Source of the DNA: Betaproteobacteria bacterium
GTDB taxonomy: Bacteria; Pseudomonadota; Gammaproteobacteria; Burkholderiales; Thiobacillaceae
Direction: 5' to 3'
DNA length: 29,831 nucleotides
Assembly: GCA_016873905.1 (NCBI GenBank)
Contig: VGVU01000003.1
Location: forward strand, 1-29,831
Shown piece after piece: positions 1 through 7,790 of this stretch; position 1 is the first letter of the stretch, and the number at the start of each line of letters is the position of its first letter. Under the pieces are notes generated by a model, which saw only the letters and a list, made by a program, of their open reading frames with translations, had not been told where the DNA came from and made no database searches. The position numbers and the translations under genes are program-made.

Positions 1-578
1 CGCCGGGCGGCCAGATCGAGGGCATAGCCCTTGGCGTATCCGCCCAGATCAATCCGCACGGCGGGGTTGCTGCTGCGGATCTGCCCCTTTTCGATGACGA
101 GATCGGTCAGGCGCGGCAGCGCGCGGACAAGGCGCGCCTGTTCGGTGGCCGCGGGCAGAAGGGGCGCAAAGGTGTCGGTGTGAAACCCCCACAGGCGGAC
201 CAGATTGCCGATGGCGGGGTTGAACAGATGATCGGAAGCGAGGGCGATGCGGCGCGCCTCCTCGATGGCGGACGCCAATTCGGCGTCGATGGGCGCGCGC
301 CGCCCGGCGGCCAGGGCCGTGTTGATGGCTTCCATGGGACCGGGTTCCCACGGATGCCAGGCGCGATGCAGGCGGTCGAATTCGCCGAGGACGGTCTGCA
401 ACGCCTGTTGCGCCGCGCCCTCTTCCGCGCCGTACACCGTCACCTCGACCTGGGTGCCAAAGACGAAAGACTGTTGTTTGTGTACCGGTTCGTGGCGGCT
501 GCATCCTCCCAGCCAGAGCGTGGCTGAAACCAGTAGCAGACCCGGCAGCAGACCCCAAAGACGGCGGGTCAGGTACAT
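1..578 (-). CDS. apbE: FAD:protein FMN transferase ApbE, lipoprotein, 3' end cut by window
   Basis: ApbE attaches FMN covalently to threonines of flavoproteins in the periplasm. Reading the minus strand from the ATG at 578 gives an open frame to the window edge (192 codons). Residues 1-26 form a signal peptide with lipobox LGGC (lipidated Cys26), followed by FVFGTQVEVTVYG, the usual start of the mature ApbE domain. Near the cut end, LGGYAKGYALD matches the family's flavin-binding GG-x-AKGYA-x-D motif. The start codon lies inside the last codons of gshB (10-base overlap), so the two are probably co-transcribed and translationally coupled. The C-terminal third is missing because the window ends, not because the gene is broken. 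Its flavoprotein target is not visible here. Confidence 0.85.
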   Translation of the reverse strand, partial: MYLTRRLWGLLPGLLLVSATLWLGGCSRHEPVHKQQSFVFGTQVEVTVYGAEEGAAQQALQTVLGEFDRLHRAWHPWEPGPMEAINTALAAGRRAPIDAELASAIEEARRIALASDHLFNPAIGNLVRLWGFHTDTFAPLLPAATEQARLVRALPRLTDLVIEKGQIRSSNPAVRIDLGGYAKGYALDLAAR

Positions 579-1513
579 CGCAGCTCCAGCGCAGCGACGA
601 ATCGTGCCGCCACGGCAAACCCCGTTTGCGCCGTGATCTCGACAAAACAGGTCGGGCTGGTGACATTAACCTCGGTCAGGCAGTCGCCAATCACATCGAG
701 GCCCACCAGCAACAAGCCGTCGGCCTTAAGCTGCGGGCCCAGGGTGCGGGCAATTTCCCAGTCGCGCGGCGACAAGGGCTGCGCCACGCCGCGTCCGCCG
801 GCCGCCAGATTGCCGCGCGTCTCACCCGCGGCCGGGATGCGCGCCAGACAATACGGCACCGGCTCGCCATCTATGACCAGGATGCGTTTGTCGCCCGCCG
901 CGATCTCCGGAAGATAACGCTGCGCCATGATGGTGCGCTGGCCATAATCGGTGATGGTTTCCAGAATCGCGCCGAGATTGGCATCATCGGGGCGCAGGCG
1001 AAACACCGATGCCCCGCCCATCGCATCCAGCGGCTTCACCACCATGTCGCCTTGCGTCGCCAAAAACGCCCGTAGGCGGTTGGGGTCGCTGGTCACCAGG
1101 CTTGGCGCCGTAAATTGGGGAAAGCGCGCGATCGCCAACTTTTCGTTGTAGTCGCGCAGCGCTTGCGGCCGGTTGAAGACCTTGGCGCCTTCGCGTTCGG
1201 CCATCTCCAGCAGATAGGTTGCGTGCAAAAAAGCGGCATCGAAGGGCGGATCTTTGCGCATCAAGACTGCGTCGAAGGCAGTCAGCGGGCGCTCGCCTCT
1301 TTCTCCTGCGACAAACCAATGCGTGGCATCCCCCGTCAGCGTCACCGGAGCGCATGTCGCCACCACGCCGCCGTCTTGCGTCCACGCCAGATCGCCCGGC
1401 TCGCAAGCCCACAGGGCATGACCCCGGCGGTCCGCCTCGACCATCATCGCGAAGGTCGAATCCTTGTAAATCTTGAAACTCGCCAACGGGTCGGCGACAA
1501 CCAGAAAGTCCAT
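569..1513 (-). CDS. gshB: Glutathione synthetase
   Basis: Cytoplasmic ATP-dependent ligase joining glycine to gamma-glutamylcysteine, the second step of glutathione synthesis. The 314-residue product matches the E. coli enzyme's usual length (about 316) along its whole span. Visible family signatures are YKDSTFAMMVEADRRG near the N terminus, LMRKDPPFD, the ATP-grasp segment KPLDAMGGASVFR, RILVIDGEPVPYCLARIP, GETRGNLAAGG and the C-terminal EVNVTSPTCF. I chose the ATG at 1513 because family homology begins there; the open frame reaches further upstream to 1618 but that part is non-homologous. apbE follows with an overlap. The gene for the first step, gshA, lies 3 kb upstream on the same strand, separated by soxXA and mrr. 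Confidence 0.96.
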   Translation of the reverse strand: MDFLVVADPLASFKIYKDSTFAMMVEADRRGHALWACEPGDLAWTQDGGVVATCAPVTLTGDATHWFVAGERGERPLTAFDAVLMRKDPPFDAAFLHATYLLEMAEREGAKVFNRPQALRDYNEKLAIARFPQFTAPSLVTSDPNRLRAFLATQGDMVVKPLDAMGGASVFRLRPDDANLGAILETITDYGQRTIMAQRYLPEIAAGDKRILVIDGEPVPYCLARIPAAGETRGNLAAGGRGVAQPLSPRDWEIARTLGPQLKADGLLLVGLDVIGDCLTEVNVTSPTCFVEITAQTGFAVAARFVAALELRCT

Positions 1514-1667
1514 GGGCTCAATCGTAACGGAAGCGGCGAACAGAGGTAAGTTGTTTCTCGTGCATCGTTCGTGCTTACGGGGTCGGCGCGGGGTCGGTGG
1601 CGGTGCCGTCATCCCCAACGCCGAAAAGATTCCGAACCAACGGGGGCAGACAGACCCCTTCTCTCAG

Positions 1668-1705
1668 AATAGAAAAGGCCCGCGTTCCTGTCGGAGGCGG
1701 GCCTT
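1668..1705 (-). terminator. Rho-independent terminator after soxXA
   Basis: A perfect 9-bp inverted repeat (AAGGCCCGC at 1675-1683, GCGGGCCTT at 1697-1705) with a 13-base loop lies about 30 bases past the soxXA stop. Read on the minus strand, the stem runs into TTTTCTATTCTG, a weak T-rich tail. It isolates soxXA from gshB, so gshB probably has its own promoter between 1514 and 1670. Confidence 0.7.
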
Positions 1706-1736
1706 GGGTCCGGCGTTGCCGCCGGTCATGCTGCGC

Positions 1737-3008
1737 TTAGTGGCGGATGCCGGGGGCAGACAGCTTCAGGCCGTTGCTCATGGCGGTCAGAGCCAGTTCC
1801 AGATCGCCGTACTCGGCGGCATCAGGCGGAAGCTCGTTGGAGCGCACAGCCACATTGCACCACTGCAGACGCTTGCGGATGTCCCAGATCTCGCTACGGC
1901 TGGTGCGCCACAGCGGGAAGTGGTCAACCTGGCCCTTCAGCACGCCCAGGTATTGGCCGCGGATCCACTTGTTACCACCCTTGTCGGGGGAGTGGCAGTC
2001 GTTACAGGCAAAGTTGAGCTGACCGACCTTGCGCTCGAACAGCTTGGTGCCGCGCTCGATGGCCGCCTTGGCCTCCTTGGACTTGGTGTCAACATTGAAG
2101 GCGCTGCCGTTGGCCAGATTGTGCAGGTAGATGCCCATGTCCATGTTCTCGGGCATCTGCATCGGCCAGTTCTCGCCGGTGGTGGCGCGGGCATGGCGGG
2201 TCACAAACTCCTGCACGCCCATGACCTTCTTCAGGCGGGGCTCATACTTGGGCATGCTGGTCGCCCAGGTCTTGAACTCCTTTGCCGCATCCTTGTGGCA
2301 AGAGGCGCAGGCCTTGCCGCTGGGGCCGACCTTGCTCCACAGAGCCTTGGCGCGCTCGACGCCATCCATGGCGCTGTTCACGAAGGGATCCAGATTGTCG
2401 CGGTTCTCAACCGGAAGCGGCCGGGTAACGGGGTTCTCCAGCGGATTGCTGTAGATCTTGGGCTCGCCGTTCAGGGTCTTCAGGAAGGCAACCATATCCT
2501 TGACCTCATCGACGGTGAACACCTTGTGGGTGCCCCACGGCGGCATCACGGACTCGGGATTGATGCTGCGCGGATCATAGATGTAATTGAAGATCCACTG
2601 ATCGTCGCGACCCCACTGGGAATAAGTGGACAGATCGGGGCCGACGGCACCGGGCATGGACTGCGTGGTCGGGCCCATGGCGTGGCAGGCCAGGCAGCTA
2701 CCGCCGCGGCTGCGGTCATAGGCCAGCTTCTCGCCCTTCTTGGCGTCGCCAACGATGGGGCCGTCCAGCTTGGGCGGCGGCGCGTAGGCCGGCGAAGCGT
2801 CCGTGGACAGGGTGTTGAAGTCCTTGTAATCGACCTTGGTCCAGTCGGAATAACGCTTCCAAGGCCCCTCGTGGGCGGGCTGGGTCAACTCCAGCGGGAC
2901 TTCCTGCTTCTTGGGGGCTTTCGACGCATAGGCGCTTGGAACGGCCACTGCCATCGCCAGGCCCATTAAGGCCAGCGCGCTTGCCAGGCCAGTATTCAAT
3001 CGCTTCAT
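1737..3008 (-). CDS. soxXA: Fused SoxX-SoxA triheme cytochrome c
   Basis: SoxXA is the periplasmic cytochrome that oxidatively couples thiosulfate to the SoxY carrier. The two subunits are normally encoded separately; here one 423-residue protein carries both. Residues 1-28 are a signal peptide ending AYA. Residues about 85-180 are SoxX: heme motif CLACH (Cys105/Cys108/His109) with a likely Met155 ligand in SVMPPWG. Residues about 200-423 are SoxA with two more heme motifs (C234-C237-H238 and C335-C338-H339), the SoxA signature GQYLGVLKGQVDHFPLW and the active-site cysteine Cys384 in RLQWCN. No cysteine follows heme 1 that could be the usual distal ligand. I chose ATG 3008 because AGGAG sits 7 bases upstream; in-frame GTG and TTG lie just before it. 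No other sox gene is in the window. Confidence 0.92.
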   Translation of the reverse strand: MKRLNTGLASALALMGLAMAVAVPSAYASKAPKKQEVPLELTQPAHEGPWKRYSDWTKVDYKDFNTLSTDASPAYAPPPKLDGPIVGDAKKGEKLAYDRSRGGSCLACHAMGPTTQSMPGAVGPDLSTYSQWGRDDQWIFNYIYDPRSINPESVMPPWGTHKVFTVDEVKDMVAFLKTLNGEPKIYSNPLENPVTRPLPVENRDNLDPFVNSAMDGVERAKALWSKVGPSGKACASCHKDAAKEFKTWATSMPKYEPRLKKVMGVQEFVTRHARATTGENWPMQMPENMDMGIYLHNLANGSAFNVDTKSKEAKAAIERGTKLFERKVGQLNFACNDCHSPDKGGNKWIRGQYLGVLKGQVDHFPLWRTSRSEIWDIRKRLQWCNVAVRSNELPPDAAEYGDLELALTAMSNGLKLSAPGIRH

Positions 3009-3322
3009 CACCAATCTCCTTCGATGTGCTTTAAGGTGGGCCGATCAGCCTCGTAACAAAACTGTTACCTGTAGTTACGATCGGGTGGCGAAGCTTAGTG
3101 AGTTCCGGTTGTGTCTGACAAGGTATGTTTGTTTCATTCGGCGCCTCCATTGTTCCCAGAACGCCTGGCTGTTGTGACTAGCCCTACCTCGACAACTGCC
3201 CGCCCCTCGCTACGAACCTCGCCTGCGAGGATGAAAGGCGCCTCCTTGCGGTGGTGGGCGGCTGGAATTAGAAGTCAACGGCGCCGCGCGGCTTTATCGC
3301 GTAGCGTCAGGTGGACCGCAGG
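3009..3322. other. Intergenic region between mrr and soxXA
   Basis: This 314-base gap holds no convincing gene on either strand. The soxXA-proximal part carries a strong Shine-Dalgarno sequence (AGGAG near 3016-3020) and the palindrome described separately at 3053-3068. The half next to mrr has no recognisable repeat or RNA and is probably the old 3' flank of mrr. Confidence 0.6.
3053..3078 (-). promoter_or_regulatory. Palindromic candidate operator upstream of soxXA
   Basis: GTAACA-AAAC-TGTTAC (3053-3068) is a perfect inverted repeat with 6-bp arms. A further GTTAC half-site follows at 3074-3078. It lies 45-70 bases upstream of the soxXA start, where a promoter would be. On the minus strand TTGTTA from the right arm could act as a -35 element. 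The regulator is unknown. A short RNA hairpin is the alternative, but no T-tract follows. Confidence 0.5.
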
Positions 3323-4249
3323 TTAGAGGCCAACCTCGCCTTCTTCGAAGTAATCGGAGTCGATGCGTTTGACGATGTATGAAGCAGAAACTGAAACCCC
3401 AACATCGAAGTCCATCATGAGATTTGCAAGAAGCCGTCCGTCGATGAGCACGACTTTGGTGTCGATGCGGGAGGCGTAGTCGATCGCCTCCGTTGTGTAG
3501 GACGAAGTGGTGATGAAAACCCCTTTCTTTGCACGCTGACCTTGCAGGGCACCGACAAACTTTTGAATTTCTGGGCGACCGACAGAACCTTGCCATCTCT
3601 TCGCTTGGATGTAGATGGTGTCTAATCCGAGACGGTCTTCTTTGATGATTCCGTCAATGCCACCGTCGCCACTTTGCCCGATACGCTCGCCGGCATCTCG
3701 GCGTGAGCCACCATAGCCCATTTTGACCAGAAGCTCGATGACAAGCCGCTCGAAGAAGGTGGGGGAACACGAGAGAATGCGGCTGAGAATGTCTTGGGAA
3801 AGACTGAGCCGAAGACTCTGGTGAGCGAGCTCTAGCGCTTCTTCGGGGGTTTGCTCCGTTGAGGCAGCAATGGATTCTGTTGTTATCATTTCCCTGTTGT
3901 TCCGTGAAGCATCGCGGAACTCGATGAACTCGGGGAAGCGCTCAAGGTACTTGACATCGATTTTTGCGGGGTTGTCTCCGAGTGTCTGTTTGCCTCGGGC
4001 AGTAATACGCAGCGCCCCCCTGCGTGGTGACTCCAATAGGCCCGCTTTCTTGAGGTAGGAATTCGCCCACCCAACACGGTTGTTGAAAATTGCCTGTTGG
4101 CCACTTACCAAGAGTTCATTGCGTTCGGCTGGTGTGAGTTGAAACTCATTGGCGAGAACTTCGACGGCTTCGCGCGTGGTGTGGTCGTTGCCGTCGGCAG
4201 CGAACCGAAGCAGTGGCAGCATCAGGGTTTGATAGTCAGGAATGGGCAT
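3323..4249 (-). CDS. mrr: Mrr-type modification-dependent restriction endonuclease
   Basis: Type IV restriction enzymes of the Mrr family cut DNA carrying foreign methylation. The 308-residue product has the two-part Mrr layout. An N-terminal winged-helix recognition domain (about residues 5-95) carries the Mrr_N signature of LVSGQQAIFNNRVGWANSYLKKAGLL. A C-terminal PD-(D/E)xK nuclease domain (about 160-285) carries FFERLVIELLVKMGYGG, GDGGIDG with likely catalytic Asp199, and IYIQAKRW giving Gln215-Ala-Lys217. These catalytic residues are intact, so the enzyme looks functional. The start at 4249 has GGGG as Shine-Dalgarno. The gene is visibly AT-richer than its neighbours, stands alone without a methylase, and sits between gshA and soxXA, which suggests horizontal acquisition. 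Confidence 0.92.
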   Translation of the reverse strand: MPIPDYQTLMLPLLRFAADGNDHTTREAVEVLANEFQLTPAERNELLVSGQQAIFNNRVGWANSYLKKAGLLESPRRGALRITARGKQTLGDNPAKIDVKYLERFPEFIEFRDASRNNREMITTESIAASTEQTPEEALELAHQSLRLSLSQDILSRILSCSPTFFERLVIELLVKMGYGGSRRDAGERIGQSGDGGIDGIIKEDRLGLDTIYIQAKRWQGSVGRPEIQKFVGALQGQRAKKGVFITTSSYTTEAIDYASRIDTKVVLIDGRLLANLMMDFDVGVSVSASYIVKRIDSDYFEEGEVGL

Positions 4250-4480
4250 AGTTACCCCGTGGGTTGTTGGTCTCTAACATAAATTCAACTGCACCTCATG
4301 TGCAGCGTAATACCCCAACTTGCAATGCAATACGGCGAGTACCCCATGACGATAGACCTCTTGTTCCTTGTTTGTCCCGCCCTTCGGATCAGAGGCGTGA
4401 TGCGCTTCGTTTACGGCATTGTAGTTTGCGCACGGAGTAAGCATACCTCCACTAGACAAAAAGATTAACTAAAACGGGTG
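4250..4480. other. AT-rich gap upstream of mrr
   Basis: This 231-base spacer between gshA and mrr has lower GC than the surrounding genes. It contains a 6-bp hairpin CTGCAC-CTCAT-GTGCAG (4288-4304) just upstream of mrr. A 61-codon open frame (4274-4459, minus) has no family I recognise and no good ribosome binding site. I treat the region as a remnant of the DNA that brought in mrr plus the mrr promoter. Confidence 0.4.
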
Positions 4481-5749
4481 TTACAGGGGCGCTTCCAGTT
4501 CTAGGCTGGCGGCCAGGGCGGCGAGGCGGGCGAGGACGCCGTAGGTGTAGAAGCGGTTGACCGGGGCGTCCGGTTGCGCGCCGCTGTCGGGCAGGCTGCA
4601 GGCTTCTTCGAAGGCGAGCGGGACGAAGTGCATGCCGGGGGCGTTGAGGTTTTGGTCTTCGCCGCGCTGGGTGTGGACCCGATAGAAACCGCCGACGACG
4701 AAGTGGTCGAGCATGTAGATGACGGGTTCGGCCGAGGCGCCGTTGATGCCTTCGCAGGTTGGCACGCCTTCCTGAACCAGCACTTGATCGACCGCCAGAC
4801 CTTCTTTGATGACGGCCATCTTGTTGCGCTGGCGGCGGTTGAGTTCGACCGCTTCTTCGGGCGATTTGACGGTCATGATGCCCATGCCGTAGGTGCCGGC
4901 GTCGGCCTTGACGACGACATAGGGTTCGCGATCAATCCCGTATTCGCGGTACTTGTCCCGGGTGTTGTCGAGGACGGCCTGGATATTGGTGACCAGACAG
5001 TCCATGCCGGTCTGGCTGTGAAAATCCACGGCGCCGCAGTAGGAGAAATAGGGGTCGATCAGCCACGGATCAATGTCGATCAGCGCGGCGAGTTCTTTGG
5101 CCAGGCGCGCATAGGCGCGGAAGTGTTGCGATTTGCGGCGCGTGGCCCAGCCGGCGTGCAGGGGCGGCAGCACGGTTTGTTCCAGACCTTGCAGCACGGT
5201 CGGGACGCCGCCCGAGAGGTCGTTGTTGAGCAGGATGGCGCAGGGGTCGAAATCCGGAAGGCGCAGGCGGGCGCCGTCGCGCAGGACGGGCTCCAGGCGC
5301 AGCAGGCCGCCGTTGGGCAGGGCCAGTTCGAGCGGTTCTTTAAGATCCGGAATCAGGCTGCCAATGCGTACCGTGAGGCCGGTCTTGGTCAGGATGTCGG
5401 CCAGCGCGGCGACATTCTGCAGGTAATAGCCGTTGCGGGTGTGGTTCTCGGGGATTAGCAACAGGCGCTGGGCGGAGCTGCACAGTTTTTCTACGGCCAC
5501 TTGCGCGGCTTGTACGGCCAGCGGCAGAAAGGCGGGGTTGAGGTTGTTGAAGCCGCCGGGAAACAGGTTGGTATCGACCGGGGCCACCTTGAAGCCGCCA
5601 TTACGCAGGTCCACCGAGGAATAGAAGGGGGCGTTGTGCAATTTCCACTGGCTACGGAACCAGTGCTCAATCTCGGTTTGTGCGTCGAGCACGCGGCGCT
5701 CAAGGTCGAACAGGGGACCGGTCAGGGCGGTTGTGAGATGCGGAACCAT
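4481..5749 (-). CDS. gshA: Glutamate-cysteine ligase, ATP-grasp-like (T. ferrooxidans type)
   Basis: Catalyses ATP-dependent joining of glutamate and cysteine, the committed step of glutathione synthesis. The 422-residue protein belongs to the family typical of Acidithiobacillus and many betaproteobacteria rather than the E. coli GshA fold. It opens with VPHLTTALTGPLFDLERRVL, has SSVDLRNGGFKVAPVDTNLFPGG-type substrate residues near 45-70, the segment YVVVKADAGTYGMGIMTV and a C-terminal RFYTYGVLARLAALAASLE. The ATG at 5749 begins family homology. trmL starts only 35 bases away in the opposite direction, so the two share a very short promoter space. gshB is on the same strand 3 kb downstream. 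Confidence 0.93.
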   Translation of the reverse strand: MVPHLTTALTGPLFDLERRVLDAQTEIEHWFRSQWKLHNAPFYSSVDLRNGGFKVAPVDTNLFPGGFNNLNPAFLPLAVQAAQVAVEKLCSSAQRLLLIPENHTRNGYYLQNVAALADILTKTGLTVRIGSLIPDLKEPLELALPNGGLLRLEPVLRDGARLRLPDFDPCAILLNNDLSGGVPTVLQGLEQTVLPPLHAGWATRRKSQHFRAYARLAKELAALIDIDPWLIDPYFSYCGAVDFHSQTGMDCLVTNIQAVLDNTRDKYREYGIDREPYVVVKADAGTYGMGIMTVKSPEEAVELNRRQRNKMAVIKEGLAVDQVLVQEGVPTCEGINGASAEPVIYMLDHFVVGGFYRVHTQRGEDQNLNAPGMHFVPLAFEEACSLPDSGAQPDAPVNRFYTYGVLARLAALAASLELEAPL

Positions 5750-5784
5750 GGGTGAGAGTGTAGCAATCAGGGTATCCTCGCGCC

Positions 5785-6297
5785 ATGTTTGAAATTGTCC
5801 TTTATCAGCCTGAGATTCCGCCCAACACCGGCAACATCATTCGCCTTGCGGCCAACACCGGCTGTGGTCTGCATCTGGTCCGCCCGTTGGGTTTTGCGCT
5901 GGAGGACAAGGCCATGCGCCGGGCGGGGCTGGACTATCACGAGTATGCCGAGCTGCGGGTGCACGATGACTGGGCGGCGGTGCGGGCGCATCTCGATGGG
6001 ACCCTGGCGGGCCGGCGTTGGTTTGCCCTGACTACGCGCGGGAGTGCGTCGTGTTTTGAGATGACCTTTCGGCCGGGCGATGTCTTTGTCTTTGGGCCGG
6101 AGACGCGGGGCCTGCCGCCGGAGATTCTGGCCGAATTTCTACCGCAGCAACGGTTGCGGCTGCCGATGCGGGCCGGTCAGCGCAGCCTCAATCTGTCCAA
6201 TGCGGTGGCGGTGACAGTCTTTGAGGCGTGGCGGCAGAATGGTTTTGCCGCTGCGACGGCGAACGCCTTGCCCGCCGCCAGTCCCACGGCGGCGTAA
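5785..6297 (+). CDS. trmL: tRNA (cytidine/uridine-34 2'-O) methyltransferase TrmL
   Basis: SPOUT-class methyltransferase that methylates the ribose of the wobble base in tRNA-Leu species, using S-adenosylmethionine. Visible motifs are the N-terminal IVLYQPEIPPNTGNIIRLAA with GCGLHLVRPLGF, the knot motif VFGPETRGLP and the C-terminal MRAGQRSLNLSNAVAVTVFEA. At 170 residues it is slightly longer than the E. coli protein (157); the extra tail, rich in Ala and Pro, lies exactly where the gene overlaps the convergent nuclease gene by 110 bases. Placement beside gpsA is a common beta/gamma arrangement. Confidence 0.93.
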   Translation: MFEIVLYQPEIPPNTGNIIRLAANTGCGLHLVRPLGFALEDKAMRRAGLDYHEYAELRVHDDWAAVRAHLDGTLAGRRWFALTTRGSASCFEMTFRPGDVFVFGPETRGLPPEILAEFLPQQRLRLPMRAGQRSLNLSNAVAVTVFEAWRQNGFAAATANALPAASPTAA

Positions 6298-6799
6298 GCT
6301 CGGCTTCTGCCCACAGTCCCTGGCCCTCGGTGCGCGCGGTCAGTTCCGCCGCCGCATACGCAAGGCGATCGTCTGCCGCCTGATCCTTGGCATAGGCGCG
6401 GTAGTGCCAGGCCAGGCCGGCGCGAATCTGCTCCAGCCCCAGATCCTTCGCGTTCACAAAGACCTGCCCGACGACGCGTTGATAGCGGTCTCTCACTTGC
6501 CAATGCACGGTGGCCGGGGCGCCGAGCGCCTGGCTGCGCAAAAATTCGGTAGCGGCGGGGCCATAGGCCTGGGCGCTCTCGGGCGCATCAATGCCGAGCA
6601 AGCGAATCTTGTGGTGTGCGCCGTTGCTGTCTTCGACGACCAGGGTGTCGCCGTCGCTGACGCGCACCACCTGGCCGTGCAACAGCTCGGCGAGCGCCGG
6701 AGAGATTGTGGAGAAGAAAACCGCAATGACGAAGATGCTGCGGAAAAACGCCCCGCGGCGGGTGGCCGCGCGGCGTTGGGCGTCAGATCCCTTCGTCAC
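6188..6799 (-). CDS. Thermonuclease (SNase) family protein, exported
   Basis: A staphylococcal-nuclease fold phosphodiesterase, probably periplasmic or secreted. Residues about 10-37 look like a signal peptide (RRGAFF, then a hydrophobic stretch ending SPALA). The SNase core at about 40-160 keeps all catalytic positions: DGDT (Asp51), IRLLGIDAPE (Arg66, Asp71, Glu74) and DRYQRVVG (Arg108). No ATG fits. I chose the GTG at 6799, which overlaps the gpsA stop by 17 bases and gives 203 residues; the open frame continues upstream inside gpsA without homology. The last 40 or so residues are basic, low-complexity and antisense to trmL. The likely role is DNA/RNA scavenging or matrix turnover. Confidence 0.82.
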   Translation of the reverse strand: MTKGSDAQRRAATRRGAFFRSIFVIAVFFSTISPALAELLHGQVVRVSDGDTLVVEDSNGAHHKIRLLGIDAPESAQAYGPAATEFLRSQALGAPATVHWQVRDRYQRVVGQVFVNAKDLGLEQIRAGLAWHYRAYAKDQAADDRLAYAAAELTARTEGQGLWAEAELTPPWDWRRARRSPSQRQNHSAATPQRLSPPPHWTD

Positions 6800-7775
6800 G
6801 CAGCTCGCGGTTAAGAAGCTCGACAACCGCTTCGCGGGCGGGGAGTTCTTGGGCCAGGATGCGTTGCACGGCGTGGGCAATCGGCATCTCCACGCCCACG
6901 CGCCGGGCCAGGGCGATGACCTCGTGGGTGCTGGTGACGCCCTCGGCGACATGCTCCAGGCTGCGCAGAATGTGTTCCAGACCGTCGCCGGCGGCCAGGC
7001 GCAGGCCGACCTGGCGGTTGCGGGACAGATCGCCGGTGCAGGTCAGAATCAGATCGCCCATGCCCGAGAGGCCCATGAAGGTCTCGGGGCGGCCGCCCAT
7101 GGCGCGCCCGAGCCGCGACATTTCGGCGAGACCGCGCGTGATCAGCGCCGCGCGGGCGTTGTAACCAAAGCCGAGGCCGTCGCTGATGCCCGAGGCGATG
7201 GCGATGACATTCTTGACGGCGCCACCGATCTCGACGCCGACCACATCGTCACTGGCGTAAAGGCGCAGACGCGGACGGTGCAGGGCTTGGGCAATCTGGC
7301 GTGAGAAGGCGGTGTCCGGTGCGGCCAGCGTCAGGGCGGCAGGCAGACCTTTGGCGACCTCGGCCGCAAAGCTGGGTCCGGAGAGCACGCCGGCGTTTTG
7401 CGGATGGGCCCACTCTTCGGCGAGGACCTGATGCGGCAATTTCTGGCTGCCGGCCTCAAAACCCTTGCACAGCCAGACCAGTGGCTGGGTGGCGTCCAGA
7501 GCGCGCAGTTGACGCAGCAGGGTGCGAAAACCGCCAGTCGGTACGGCCGCGATCAGGATTTGCGCGCCACCGACAGCCGCGCTCAGGTCGGCCGTAATCT
7601 CTACGCTGGCCGGTAGCGGCCCGCCGGGCAGGTAGCGGTCATTGCTGCGGGTGGCCCGCATGCGCGCCGCGTGTTCCGGGTTGCGCGTCCAAAGGCGGAT
7701 GCCGCTGCCGTTGGCCAAGGCAATCGCCAGGGCGGTACCCCATGCGCCTGCCCCGAGAACGGCGATCCGCTGCAT
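6783..7775 (-). CDS. gpsA: Glycerol-3-phosphate dehydrogenase [NAD(P)+]
   Basis: Reduces dihydroxyacetone phosphate to sn-glycerol 3-phosphate for phospholipid synthesis in the cytoplasm. It has 330 residues, the normal length. The N-terminal dinucleotide-binding motif is GAGAWG (residues 8-13). Other family segments are LSGPSFAAEVAKGLPAA, GVEIGGAVKNVIAIASGI with the catalytic Lys, and GLAEMSRLGRAMGG / GLSGMGDLILTC. It follows secB after 15 bases, as in E. coli, and its end overlaps the nuclease gene. Confidence 0.97.
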   Translation of the reverse strand: MQRIAVLGAGAWGTALAIALANGSGIRLWTRNPEHAARMRATRSNDRYLPGGPLPASVEITADLSAAVGGAQILIAAVPTGGFRTLLRQLRALDATQPLVWLCKGFEAGSQKLPHQVLAEEWAHPQNAGVLSGPSFAAEVAKGLPAALTLAAPDTAFSRQIAQALHRPRLRLYASDDVVGVEIGGAVKNVIAIASGISDGLGFGYNARAALITRGLAEMSRLGRAMGGRPETFMGLSGMGDLILTCTGDLSRNRQVGLRLAAGDGLEHILRSLEHVAEGVTSTHEVIALARRVGVEMPIAHAVQRILAQELPAREAVVELLNRELRDEGI

Positions 7776-7790
7776 GCTGGGTCGCGTGGA

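Noticed and set aside
1473..2969. 498-codon open frame on the plus strand
   Set aside because: It is antisense to the soxXA gene; the minus-strand frame has three heme motifs and a signal peptide, so this one is spurious.
4260..4310. Possible integron attC-like site (TCTAACA, ATTCAA and a hairpin)
   Set aside because: Only one half resembles an attC. There is no matching GTTRRRY half, no integrase and no cassette array, so I do not call it.
4274..4459. 61-codon open frame upstream of mrr
   Set aside because: No ribosome binding site, no recognisable family and AT-rich spacer composition. It is more likely a remnant or noncoding.
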